A stretch of DNA of 64,000 nt from Sepiola atlantica (taxonomy: Eukaryota > Mollusca > Cephalopoda > Sepiida > Sepiolidae): the NCBI GenBank assembly GCA_963556195.1, contig OY744520.1:2032001-2096000 (forward strand). Direction: 5' to 3'. Positions 54,405 through 64,000 of the stretch are shown here, piece after piece. The notes beneath the pieces were generated by a model. That model was given only the letters and a program-made list of their open reading frames with translations. It searched no databases and was not told the origin of the DNA. How positions within the stretch are numbered: position 1 is the stretch's first letter; every line of letters starts with the position of its first letter. Made by a program: the position numbers and the translations under genes.

Positions 54405-56275
54405 GGTGTCTCAAGCAGTGAACGCAGGTACGACCTCTAGTGGTGTGCCTTGGATTGAGGTGTTAGTTTGGCAGGCGATTACTTGTCCCTTAACTTGGGG
54501 TTTCTTCTCGTTGATGGTGAGGCCGAATAGGTTGCAAGCATCAGCAAACCTGTCTATCTTATTTTTGGAGACCATCTTTCTGATGCAATGCCATGGCTGC
54601 ATCATCAGCAAACAGCATACAACTGATCTAAACTAACCTGGTCCTAGTCTTTGAGCCAGGCATGGGGATGTTGAAGAGACCACCGTCAGATCTGGAGTGC
54701 AGGTAGATGCAATCAGTTGTGTTCTTAAAGGCACGCTTCAAGAGTAGGGCGAATAAGATGCCGAAGAGTGCCGCGGCCAAAATGCAGCATAGTTTGACAC
54801 ACTTCTTTACCCAAACCCCGCATACATGTCGCAGTTTAACTGTACAGTGCCTATAATGGCATCGTGGAAGGATCTTATGATTCTGAGGAGTTTTGATAGA
54901 GATCCGATTAGATGGAGCATCTTGAATAGACCGTATCTGCTCACGAGATTCAACGCAGTGGTTACGTCTATGAAGGCGAGATACAGAGGATGGTTTTGTT
55001 CTCTGCACATTTCTTGCAGCTAGCGTATGGAAAAGATCATATCAGATACTTGATCTCTCTAAACGACAGTCAAATTGAGATTTCGAGTAAATTCTTCAGC
55101 ACTGTATTAAAAAGCTAGGAATGGGAGTCAAGCAGACTAGCTTTCCCACTTTTTAAGACCTCTGCTTGAATATAGTCCTTTCCTGGGTTTTTTCTTCCCA
55201 GAGGGTAGTCTATCTATTACCTTGTATATTTTTTCTATGGAAGGATGCTCGTCGAGATCATGCATCAGGGAGATTTTATTAGTGGCATCTAGGGCAGATT
55301 GATGTACCACGTTTTCTCTGGGTAAAGCTCGTAGTGTTCTAGCCATCTGTCTAGTTGTTTCGCTTTGTCTAGTATGGGTTCCCCCGACATGGACTGTAAT
55401 GGTGCAGTTTCGTTGATTGTGGGGCATGTAGCCACCTGATCCTGTAATACATGATTTTCCCATTTCCTGTATCGATCGTCTGCTGGATATTCTTGGAGAG
55501 GTCTTCCCAGTAATTGTTTGCAGCTTATCTGACAGCTTTTTGGACGGCACTTCTGGAAGATTTTAGTGCAACCACTGATGTAGGGGATGGATTGGCTTTG
55601 TATGAAAGCAACGATAAACGTTTAGCTTCAATCAGAGGGTCGAGAGTAGCAGAATTTGCATCATACCAGTTATTGCATTTGCAACCCGTCCTCCTCCCAA
55701 AGGCTTTGAGAGCTGTAGATTGTGGGTCATTTTTTTTAGTTTTTCCCACTGCTCAGATAGAGGCCGACTGTGGTCTCCTTTTGAAGGCGAAGGGAAACAT
55801 CGCGGTCTGGGTGTTGAGTCTTGCTAACGTACATACGCGCAATACCCCCTGTTTAGTGCGGTTTAACGTTTTTGGTTCAAATTTGACCTTACTTTATACT
55901 AAGGAATAATCGACACTGTGGAAGGCTCTAAGTATCAGGAAATGTTGAGTTGCCTTCGTCTAGTGATGACGAGATGAAGCTGACGCTAGCGTTCTGAGCT
56001 GAGATGTCTCCAAGACACTATGTGGTGCGGTCTGGCATCAGAGAACGTGTTGATAATACAGAGGCCATAAGAGGTACATAGTTCTAGTAGCTGTTTGCCA
56101 TTGTCATTCCATTTAACAACTCCAAAGTTACCGACCCAGCTTGACCATGCATTGCTGTGTCCCCCTATTCGCGCATTAAAGTCCCCAAGTATGATCAGAT
56201 CTTCATCCTGTTGGAATGCTTTAATCTTTGTTTCATGATTTCTATATTTCATATAACAATGCTCTATCCCCAATA
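54405..56275 (-). pseudogene. APE-type LINE, 5'-truncated and decayed
   Basis: In minus-strand order: an apurinic-like endonuclease piece (DLIILGDFNARIGG...LLELCTSYGLCIINTFS...HHIVSWRH, 56273-55986); a linker with PSIEKIYKVIDRLPSGKKKP (near 55230); RT motif A in LYLAFIDVTTALNLVS (55010-54807); LAAALFGILFALLLKRAFK; the FADD catalytic box on the minus strand near 54600; and KIDRFADACNLFGLTI. Domain order is that of APE/RT LINEs, possibly RTE- or jockey-like. Several frameshifts and an N where the second motif A Asp is expected indicate inactivity. Confidence 0.85.
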
Positions 56276-56324
56276 TCGAACATATTCCTATTACAATAGG
56301 ATCTAATATGAAATAATTATCTTC

Positions 56325-56330
<6 letters not shown>

Positions 56331-56361
<31 letters not shown>
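56331..56361. repeat. (TA)n microsatellite
   Basis: Short TA run directly upstream (minus sense) of the LINE truncation point. Confidence 0.9.
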
Positions 56362-56365
<4 letters not shown>

Positions 56366-56518
56366 TTAATAAATAAACTAAAATATGAAACTAAAAGTAT
56401 ACTTTTAGTAGATAGAACCTATAGTGAAATGATTTAAGCTCAAAATACGGGAGCAATTATAAAGATAAATGAAAGAAGAGGGATAAATATGCACGAATGA
56501 CAAATCTAATTCAACTTC

Positions 56519-56520
56519 GG

Positions 56521-56552
<32 letters not shown>

Positions 56553-56990
56553 GAGCTAAAGAAAGAATAGGAGAACCCATTACCTAGGACGGGTATATGT
56601 ATATCATTATTTGTTGATTAATATTTGGGAGTGTCGTAGGAGATGTTTCAGGAACATACCATCAAATGTTAGAAAATATGTGCTCACGTTCCTCACCGTG
56701 TGGCCTAAAATACACATCCAATAATTCCTACTGATAAGTCGATTATTATTGAGGCTCACTCGCACACGTAGCGATCTGTTTAGAAATTTATTGCAAAATC
56801 GTACTTAAGATTTGATGTAGAGAAATTCTATTCTTTGTAATTGTTTTTGTATTTCGCTTATATTAAAAGTGTTTTTAGGGGTGGGAATTTTGTGGGCACC
56901 TCCTTCAACGGTAAAGTTTACATACAATATTGTGTTCACGTTACTAACCGCATTGTCTTGTGATTCATAATGCCTGCATTAGTAGTTTAG
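56519..56990. repeat. (GA)n then CCCGTC/GACGGG-family dispersed repeat
   Basis: A GA run (56519-56552) is followed by AACCCATTACCTAGGACGGGTAT (56573-56595) and a body similar to 2950-3530 ('gttcacgttactaaccgcattgtc', 'ggtaaagtttacatacaatat'). Confidence 0.6.
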
Positions 56991-57008
56991 GTGGTAATCC
57001 TATACTTA

Positions 57009-57011
<3 letters not shown>

Positions 57012-57062
<51 letters not shown>

Positions 57063-57070
57063 AATACATA

Positions 57071-57101
<31 letters not shown>
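57012..57101. repeat. (TA)n microsatellite, two blocks
   Basis: Two TA runs separated by CAAATACATAACTTT. Confidence 0.95.
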
Positions 57102-57106
<5 letters not shown>

Positions 57107-57448
57107 ACTGGAAGAGTTACCTGACGGGTAAGAGTGTGGAATAACATCATATGCAACCTGACATGAAGGATTGTTTACTTTCAAAGATAGTTTGATGTTG
57201 TTAGCTAGATATCTTACCCTCTAATCTATTCAGATATATGTAAATACTCTTAGCCAAACGTTTATAAATATATTTTCTCCAATTGTGTAACATATTAGAC
57301 AATGTCATTAGCTCCTTTAAGGGGCAGCTAGAGACGCAGAACCACTTCCATTGTGTTTTTTATGCAAATTGTAGATGTGGATACACTTAGAATCTTAATA
57401 TACTTTCGTTTTCATGACAAACATGCGCAAAGACAGATATGTGTTCTC

Positions 57449-57451
<3 letters not shown>

Positions 57452-57528
<77 letters not shown>

Positions 57529-57540
57529 CGATAAAGAAAA
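57452..57540. repeat. (TA)n(GA)n compound microsatellite
   Basis: TA to 57486, GA to about 57521, then imperfect. Confidence 0.95.
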
Positions 57541-57714
57541 AGTGAGTGAGAAAGAGAGGTAGACAGATAAACAGAAAGTATATTCCTTTATTTCATATAA
57601 TTTTATTAAAAATGAAATTGAGAGCGTGGGTAGAATATAAAGTGCACACTCAATGTCTTCAGTTTGATACTTTCCTAACTAAACTCTCTAGACATTTGTT
57701 AAGTCAGCTTTTAA

Positions 57715-58200
57715 AATAACCCTCATAAGGAAAATCCGATCTACGTATTTGAAGTGTTTAGGGTGTTCTGTCTTCATGGGCCACCTAAAGGTAGGTGCAT
57801 CCTGATATTCGTCCCACAGAATAGTAACGTAGAGATTTGGGGCCCCTTACATTGTCTACCCCGGATAATGTTATACATATGATACAAATTTCATCAACAT
57901 AGGATATATTCAAAATTTAAAAAGATGTCTGGTCTCCATAGCCCCCTTAGTTTAAGAGGGCATTTAGAGATTTGGGAGCACCTTTATTGTCTTTCATAGA
58001 AAATTCGATACATATGATTTAGATTTCATAAAAAGAGGATACATTTTGATTTTTAAAGAAAATTAAGCCTTTATAGCCAGTATATGCAGTTAAAGATTTC
58101 AGCACATTTCCATTGTATTTCCCTGTGGATTTCACATGACAATACACTTTTAGATTTGAATACGATTCTCAAACCTTTATTCACAGTGCAATACACTAAC
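57715..58200. repeat. ~130-bp degenerate tandem repeat
   Basis: Three clear units start near 57828, 57960 and 58087 with 'agagatttgggagcacctt' (or a variant), 'acattgtctttc', 'gatacatatgatttagattt' and 'cataaaaagaggat'. A stray unit is at 57320-57420. The R2-like LINE begins inside or just after the last unit. Confidence 0.7.
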
Positions 58201-58214
58201 ATCACGCACACATG

Positions 58215-59945
58215 CACACATACAGACATACAAATGTGGCAAACCACCATCTCACTAAGCCACAGCCATGGAAAGATTACAATCCCTAACATCAATATCA
58301 GAAGGGAAATCTTCCAATGGGACAGCCTATACCCGTTGCTCTTCTGCATGGCAATATACCCACTTAGTAAGCTTCTCAACAATAGGCGAGAGGCCTACAA
58401 CATTGGTCAGGAACGCCAGAGAGATCCATCCAAGAGAATCACCCACCTTCTCTTCAGGGATGACCTTAAGCATTATGCAAGCTCTGACACTGAATTGCAG
58501 CAGCTCCTGCAGGTTGTGAACACCTTCTCCAAAGACATCGGAATGAGATTTGGCTTGGACAAATATGCCAAGTGCTCCTCAGGGCTGGAAAGAAGATTCA
58601 CACAGACAATATACAGCTAGATAAGGAAAATGACATACGAGATCCCGAAGAGCAGGAATCATATAAATACCTTGAGGAAAATGACACCATCCAACATGCC
58701 AGGATGAAAGAGAAAATTGGCAGAGAGTGTGTACGCCGTGTGAGAAAGATCTACAAAACACAGCTTACAGATGAAAATAAAATATCTGCCATTAACCAAC
58801 TTGCCATGCCAGTAATTACGTACAGCTTTGGCATCAACAGGCTAGATGTAAAGACACGAAAAATGTTAACCCTCCATAGGGTCATCTATAGAAATCAGTG
58901 TCTACCAAGACTATACTTGCCCAGAAGAGAGGGATAATTGGAGCTATCAGCATATACCCACTATTGTCAGAAGCTCCTTAAACCCCAGCCTAACAATGGT
59001 ACATGAACACGAAGAGTCAAGAAGCAGCAAGACAAACTCCATCACAAAGTTGGGCAAGCATTTTGAACAGGGCTGTCATATAGATGAGGCAGAAACACCA
59101 AACAATCCTGACACAGAGATAGCCCAAAAGAGCCGGAAGAGATACATTAAGACTTTTAAGAACAGGTGCATTGGTGAGTGGTCAGGACAGAAACGTGCCA
59201 CATACTTTCTTGAAGAACTATCCAAGGACTATATTGATAACGAAAGGTCCTTGGACTGGCTAAAAAGGGAAACCCTCCACTACGACCAGGAGAGACTTAT
59301 AATGGCCGCCCAAGACCAGGGCCTAATGACAAATGCCTTTAAAAAGATGGCTGGTCTCAGTTAGGATAAGTGCAGGTTTTGCCACACTGAAGTGGAGAGT
59401 GTAAGCCACCTGATATCGAGTTGCAAAATAATGTTCGCAGATGGCTCCTATACAGCACGACATAATAGAGTGTGCAGGTACCTTCACTGGACCATCTGTA
59501 AGAAACTGAATATCAGGTGTAGCAGCAGGCACTGGGACCATCTACCTGAGAGAACTGTGGGGAATGGGACATACACCATCCATTATGACCATGAAATCCC
59601 CACAGCTACCTATCTGGAAAACCTGACATTGTCATATGGAACAAAAGATAGAGAGAGTGTCAACTTTGGTTGAGGTCAGTGTCCCTAATGATGGGAGCCT
59701 AAACAGAGCTGAAAGGGAGAAAATAACAAAATATCAAGGTTTAATGTATGATATGAAAAGAAACTGGAACCTCAAAAAGATCTCCATCATTCCAGTCATC
59801 ATAGGAGCCACTGGACTCATGAAGAAGAACTTGAAAAAGTATTTAGCAAGAATACCTGGTGAATCAAGTGCAAAATACATACAAACAACTGCACTCAAGG
59901 GAACAGCCAGAATCCTGAAAAGAGCTCTCGGTTGGAGTCTGTAAA
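58215..59945 (+). pseudogene. R2-type LINE with restriction-like endonuclease, 5'-truncated
   Basis: RT region: IFQWDSLYPLLFCMAIYPLS, HLLFRDDLKHYASSDTEL (catalytic Asp-Asp intact, in a FRDD context), DIGMRFGLDKYAKC; thumb region QHARMKEKIGRECVRRVRKI, INQLAMPVITYSFGI and LDVKTRKMLTLHRV, LPRLYLPRREG. Then a C-x2-C-x7-H-x4-C knuckle (CRFCHTEVESVSHLISSC, near 59373) and the nuclease region (VEVSVPND, near 59670; VIIGATGLMKKNL, near 59800) ending at the stop 59942-59944. RT followed by CCHC and restriction-like endonuclease is the order of the R2 group. Frameshifts near 58600, 58640 and 59650 and stops at about 58938 and 59362 show decay. The target site is not identifiable. Confidence 0.85.
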
Positions 59946-60095
59946 TAGCGGGTGATCGTATGGTCTTTGGAAGAATGCCCCGTCTCCAGCAAATGAATGA
60001 AAAAAAGAGATAAACATACATGTAGTTTTATATAAAGAGATATAGGTGAGTAAATATCTAGCATGTGACTTTGTTTATCCACATTTCCATCAACC

Positions 60096-60098
<3 letters not shown>

Positions 60099-60187
<89 letters not shown>
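60099..60187. repeat. (CT)n(TA)n compound microsatellite
   Basis: CT to about 60128, then TA. Confidence 0.95.
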
Positions 60188-60188
<1 letters not shown>

Positions 60189-60276
60189 TACTGTGTGGTA
60201 GGGCAGGAAAAATCCAACAGAGTGCTCGATTAATTAAGAAATCCGAGATTTCGAAGGATTAAGAGCGTAAATATTT

Positions 60277-60325
60277 ATTTATAAAATACAGAACGGTATT
60301 GATGTTACATTGAATTTCTGTATTT

Positions 60326-60332
<7 letters not shown>
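60277..60332. repeat. Perfect 17-bp inverted repeat beside (TA)n
   Basis: ATTTATAAAATACAGAA (60277-60293) is repeated in reverse complement at 60316-60332 across a 22-base spacer. A (TA)n run follows to 60387. Confidence 0.85.
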
Positions 60333-60388
<56 letters not shown>

Positions 60389-60639
60389 CAAATAATGGTA
60401 GTTTGCTTGAAGCATTACCGGGAATGGTAATAAAAGTATAAAGAAGGCTAAAGGCAATGCAGACAGCCGGATTGATGAGAAGCCGGAAAGACCGAAAATA
60501 AACAATCGAATGAAAGGTCTTACAACTGTCTATTTATTTTTGTTTTCAATCTTACATATACAGAAAGTATTGAGTTAGCTGTGTTTAATGTCCGAGTGAT
60601 TAGAAACATTCTCTCGTAACACAAACAAAATAACATTTT

Positions 60640-60658
60640 TTTTTGGGGGGGGGGGGCT
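60640..60658. repeat. T-run/G-run junction
   Basis: TTTTTTTT followed by about eleven Gs. Prone to sequencing length error. Confidence 0.8.
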
Positions 60659-60729
60659 CATCGAAGATTAACATCAAAATAAAGTTACAAGTTTATTAGT
60701 TTAGTAGATAGCAATCGTAGCTTTGCATT

Positions 60730-61152
60730 TTATTTAATTTAAAAAATTAATACATAAATTAAAAAAATATAAACAAATAAATCAATAAATAATAAATTAA
60801 ATAAATATATAAATAAATTAAATAAATGAAATAAATTGAAATGAAAAATAAAGAAGAAATAAGTAAATAAATATATATATAAATTAAATAGATGAATAAA
60901 AATGAATAAAAAACACTAAATAAATAAAAACGAGATGAAAAATAAAGAATAAATAAATAATTAAACAATAATACATATATACATATATATATACATATGT
61001 GTGTATGTATATATATATATACATATATATATCTGTATATATACATATATATATGTATATGTATATATATATGTATATGTATATATACATATATATATAT
61101 ATGTATATATACATATATATATATGTATATGTATATATATATGTATATATAA
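60730..61152. repeat. (AAAT)n and (TA)/(TACATA) low-complexity tract
   Basis: AAATAAATA-type repeats to about 60960, then TATATACATA repeats to 61152. Confidence 0.93.
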
Positions 61153-61302
61153 TAACTTCATACACAAACTTCTTTCGACTGAATCCACTTATAATATAAC
61201 GAGCAGGTTCTCTGTCACGATGTCAGGATGTCAGGATATCTGTCTGTCCGTCGTCGAGAATTTTTGTAAACGTAATAAATAAATAAACAATAAATAATTT
61301 AA

Positions 61303-61376
61303 GCGCTGAGACTACGATTCGAACTCGCAACCTTGACGTTAACTGCCGAACGCGCTATCATCTGCCCCACAAAGAC
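61303..61376 (-). pseudogene. tRNA-Asn-like pseudogene or SINE head
   Basis: The minus strand reads GTCTTTGTGGGGCAGATGAT, then AGCGCGTTCGGCAGTTAACG and AGTTCGAATCG. This is close to metazoan tRNA-Asn with a GTT anticodon in place (CAGTTAA). The anticodon-stem and T-stem pairings are lost, so it is not a functional tRNA. An AT-rich tail follows on the minus strand, as expected for a retroposed copy. Confidence 0.7.
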
Positions 61377-61504
61377 AAGTGATATAATCGTATTAATTTT
61401 AAATGATAAAGAATCCGTTTTTTTTTCAACTTCTTCCAGTTACAAATAAATGATCGTATAACTGTTCATTGGAAATACATTGGGGTCTGCGTTCGCTCTC
61501 GATT

Positions 61505-61660
61505 GTTTTAGGGGGGGGGGAGAAAGTCCCCCCCCCCCATTTTTTTTTTGGCGCGAAAAAAAAAATTTTTCCCGCCAAAAAAAAAAAAAAAATTTTTTTC
61601 GCCTAATAAAAAAAAGAAAAAAAAATTTTTTTTATCCTTTTTAAACAAAAAAAAGTATTC
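61505..61660. repeat. G/C/A/T homopolymer-rich segment
   Basis: Runs of G, C, A and T (61510-61660) that look like an eroded version of the G-rich array at 22685-22925. It is followed, as there, by 'tgtctaaccacccaagaa' and a hairpin terminus. Confidence 0.6.
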
Positions 61661-61712
61661 GGAGACAAATTTTTTTCATTTCTTTTGTCTAACCACCCAA
61701 GAACGCCGCAGC

Positions 61713-61754
61713 CTAGCAAAAATAGACGACCGTCAGGGAGTCTATTTTGGCTAG
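61713..61754. repeat. Hairpin terminus, copy 3
   Basis: CTAGCAAAAATAGAC and GTCTATTTTGGCTAG pair over 15 bp with one mismatch around GACCGTCAGGGA. Compared with copy 1, TATGC/GCATA has become TAGAC/GTCTA, so two base pairs changed on both sides. Confidence 0.78.
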
Positions 61755-61769
61755 TCTATAAATTAATTC

Positions 61770-62640
61770 GCATAAAGAACCCGAAAAACAGACGGAGTTA
61801 TTCCCCTTAAATTGTCTTCATACCCGAAAACATTATAATGATACAATCTTATAATAAATAACATATTACATTAATTCGACAATTTTATGAAACTCACAAT
61901 TAATAATATTTTTTGAATATATGATAATTAATAAATTTAATAAAATTCAGAATATTTAAAACGAGAGAATTATTACTTTACTTTATATTAAATGATAAAA
62001 AAATTTAATACGAAAAAATACGAAAATAAAACAACACACACATACAAATAAAAAATAAATAAAAAATAAAAATTATTTAATATCAAAACAAACAGTTAAT
62101 CGATCACCATACAATATCTATCATTTATCCAATATTACACACATATTTTTTAACACCGCATTTATATACATATTATAACTTTAAAACTTATATAATTCTA
62201 TTCTCTGCGGGACTGGTTTTCCCTACGCTGTCTTCTGTCTTCTGGCATCCATTTTGTTACATTTTGGTAGATTCTCTGCACAGACAGAATTTTCTTCTGG
62301 TGTCTATTATTTTTGAGAAATATTTAATAAATGATTTTTAATAATCATCCGAACAACGCACAAACAGCTAACACCACACTTGCTGTTATGTAAGATTTTA
62401 AGAAAAAATGAATAGTAAGTCCCATTCTGTATTCGGTTTATTATTTTTGTTCCTTCCAGCTTACATCCTACCCGGAATTATCGATTTATTGGATGGATCG
62501 AGTGACTTAAGCCTACCTAAGGCCGTACATACATTTTTCAGACACTTATATATTTCTACTGCAGACTTTTCGTTCCACGAACCTGATCACAGTTCTTTTT
62601 TCTCCATTTTTTCCCTCTTTCATCTTTAAATTTTTAAATT
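61770..62640. other. AT-rich sequence; dispersed motif at 62240-62315
   Basis: A frame at 62408-62629 (73 residues, plus) has no recognised domain. The segment 62240-62315 is related to 23440-23520. Confidence 0.4.
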
Positions 62641-63130
62641 TTATTTTTCAAATTTGAATATTATATATTGATTTTTATTTATATATTGATTTTTGATTGA
62701 TTATTGATTTTTTATTTATATATTGATTTTTCATTTATACATGCATACATATGTATATATATATGTATATATATACATATATATATGTATGTGTGCACAT
62801 ACGTGTGCGTATGCATATATTTATTCTTTGATTTTTTATATATTGATTATATATTGAATTTTTAATTTTAATTTATATATTTATTTATTTATTTATATAT
62901 TTATTTTTTATTTATATATTGATTTTATTTATATATCGAATTTTTATTTATATATTGATTTTTTTATTTATTTATACATTGATTTTTTTATTTATATATT
63001 GATATTTTTATTATATATTGATTTTTTATTTTTTATTTATATATTATTTATATATTGATTTTTTATTTATATATTTATTTATATTTATATATTTTTACTT
63101 TAATGTGACATTTATTAATTGAAACCGTCG
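62640..63130. repeat. Degenerate (TTTATATATTGAT)n tract
   Basis: More than a dozen loose copies of 'tttatttatatattgatttt', interrupted by a CATA/TGTA stretch at 62735-62825. Confidence 0.85.
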
Positions 63131-63327
63131 TTATTTATATATATACATGTATATATTTTATATGATAATACATAGTTACCTCCCCTGCTTAGATAATTTA
63201 ATTAATTAGAGTTACGTACTTTATACTATGCTCTAAATATTAATATAAATAAATAAAATTTTTATTTACTCTTAATTAATAAATGTTTTTATTATTATAA
63301 ATTTAATTTCATTTTAATTTATTTTTC

Positions 63328-63372
63328 CTTCCTTCTTTCTTTCTTTCTTTCTTTCTTCTTTTCTTTCTCTCT
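63328..63372. repeat. (CTTT)n microsatellite
   Basis: Imperfect tetranucleotide run. Confidence 0.9.
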
Positions 63373-63609
63373 GGTTCTTTACTTCTAAATATAGAATCTC
63401 TTACTAAACGGTTATTTTTCTGACCTAGCGTCTGGCCGGCCCCTCATTTCAAATTCTTTGTCCATAGCGTTTTATAACGGTTATAAATGTTTTTTTAAGA
63501 AATTCCATCATTTACTATTTCAGACTATGCTGAAGAAGACGGAATCGAGGATTTAAAACCCTTTTCTTGTCAGAAACCACTGGCCCATGTCTGATTAAAA
63601 TCTGTATTT

Positions 63610-63624
63610 AAAAAAAAAAAAAAG

Positions 63625-63658
<34 letters not shown>
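63610..63658. repeat. A-run and (TA)n
   Basis: An A run of about 13 followed by TA repeats. It may be the tail of a retroposed sequence ending near 63608 ('gctgaagaagacgg...'), but no element was recognised. Confidence 0.6.
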
Positions 63659-63659
<1 letters not shown>

Positions 63660-64000
63660 TAGTGATGTTATATACGCATGCACCATTAAGGAATTTCGAC
63701 AAAGATCTGGCTTTAGATCGAACCCCAATACAACAACCCTGCAACCATTACCAACTCAAAGTACTGATAATAATCACACTAACCCTCACCCTTCACCTGC
63801 ATAGAGTAACTCTGAACTAGATACAATCAGCAGAAACACCTCAGTTGTCTTTAGCCCCCCAACAACACCTCAACTTTATATAGTTTCAAATTCACCCCTT
63901 CAAACAACTACCAATGAATTTGACTACTTAAATTCCACGCCTTACAGAATACATACATACATAGGTTTGAGTGCCTTCCCAATTAAGATAAGAATAACAA

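Noticed and set aside
54590..54612. CTGATGATG on the minus strand, hammerhead-like core
   Set aside because: It encodes the FADD catalytic box of the APE-type LINE; no GAAA box or stems follow.
61303..61376. Functional tRNA-Asn gene
   Set aside because: Anticodon and T stems do not pair; kept as a pseudogene or SINE head.

Overview
The window looks like intergenic, repeat-dominated DNA from an invertebrate animal nuclear genome. It is strongly AT-rich and full of long (TA)n tracts and other microsatellites. It carries damaged Penelope-like, R2-type, APE-type and Ty3/gypsy-like retroelements, and tRNA-headed SINEs with hammerhead ribozymes. A lophotrochozoan, most likely a cephalopod mollusc, is my inference from this repeat mix; no host gene in the window proves it. 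No complete host protein gene is visible. The only non-repeat coding candidate is an exon-like open frame at 52073-52510 on the plus strand.

Layout. 1-3.8 kb: AT-rich DNA, (TA)n tracts, and a minus-strand tRNA-like SINE with a hammerhead core (1181-1295). 4.25-12.2 kb: a degenerate satellite of about 116 bp, split at 7.06-8.78 kb by an insert holding a 35-bp minisatellite and a C-rich array. 14.77-18.48 kb: a minus-strand Ty3/gypsy-like LTR element with 200-bp LTRs and decayed gag, protease, RT/RNase H and integrase. 18.75-19.72 kb: three tandem units, each with a hammerhead motif. 19.75-20.65 kb: a 372-bp duplication plus an inverted part copy. 20.73-21.14 kb: two minus-strand hammerhead SINEs. 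21.8-23.1 kb: a degenerate tandem repeat hosting a 141-bp TIR element with an 8-bp target duplication, then a G-rich array and a hairpin terminus. 25.3-28.9 kb: AAT/ATT repeats around a decayed reverse transcriptase element.

29.29-29.63 kb: a retroposed element whose first ~46 bases are the 5' end of U2 snRNA. 31.4-33.4 kb: tRNA-like SINEs and a dispersed repeat. 34.1-35.1 kb: (TA/TG) repeats, then a U2-related tandem array. 36.07-36.6 kb: a U2-containing repeat followed directly by a Penelope-like element with GIY-YIG endonuclease (36.8-38.07 kb). 38.8-39.47 kb: a gypsy integrase fragment. 40.65-40.85 kb: a plus-strand hammerhead SINE. 41-47.5 kb: mostly featureless AT-rich sequence. 48.7-49.33 kb: a foldback and a second U2-containing repeat. 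50.6 kb: a long hairpin MITE-like element. 53.8-59.95 kb: a Penelope-like RT fragment, an APE-type LINE on the minus strand, a 130-bp tandem repeat and an R2-like LINE on the plus strand. 60-64 kb: simple repeats, a tRNA-Asn-like pseudogene and a third copy of the hairpin terminus.

The most notable theme is RNA-derived mobile DNA. At least two different tRNA-headed repeats carry hammerhead cores, a separate tandem array carries hammerheads of another design, and a family of repeats carries the branch-site-recognition end of U2 snRNA, once as a retroposon with a target duplication and elsewhere as tandem arrays. Frames rich in Tyr/Ile (TA repeats) or Ile/Asn (AAT repeats) are translation artefacts of microsatellites and are not called genes.
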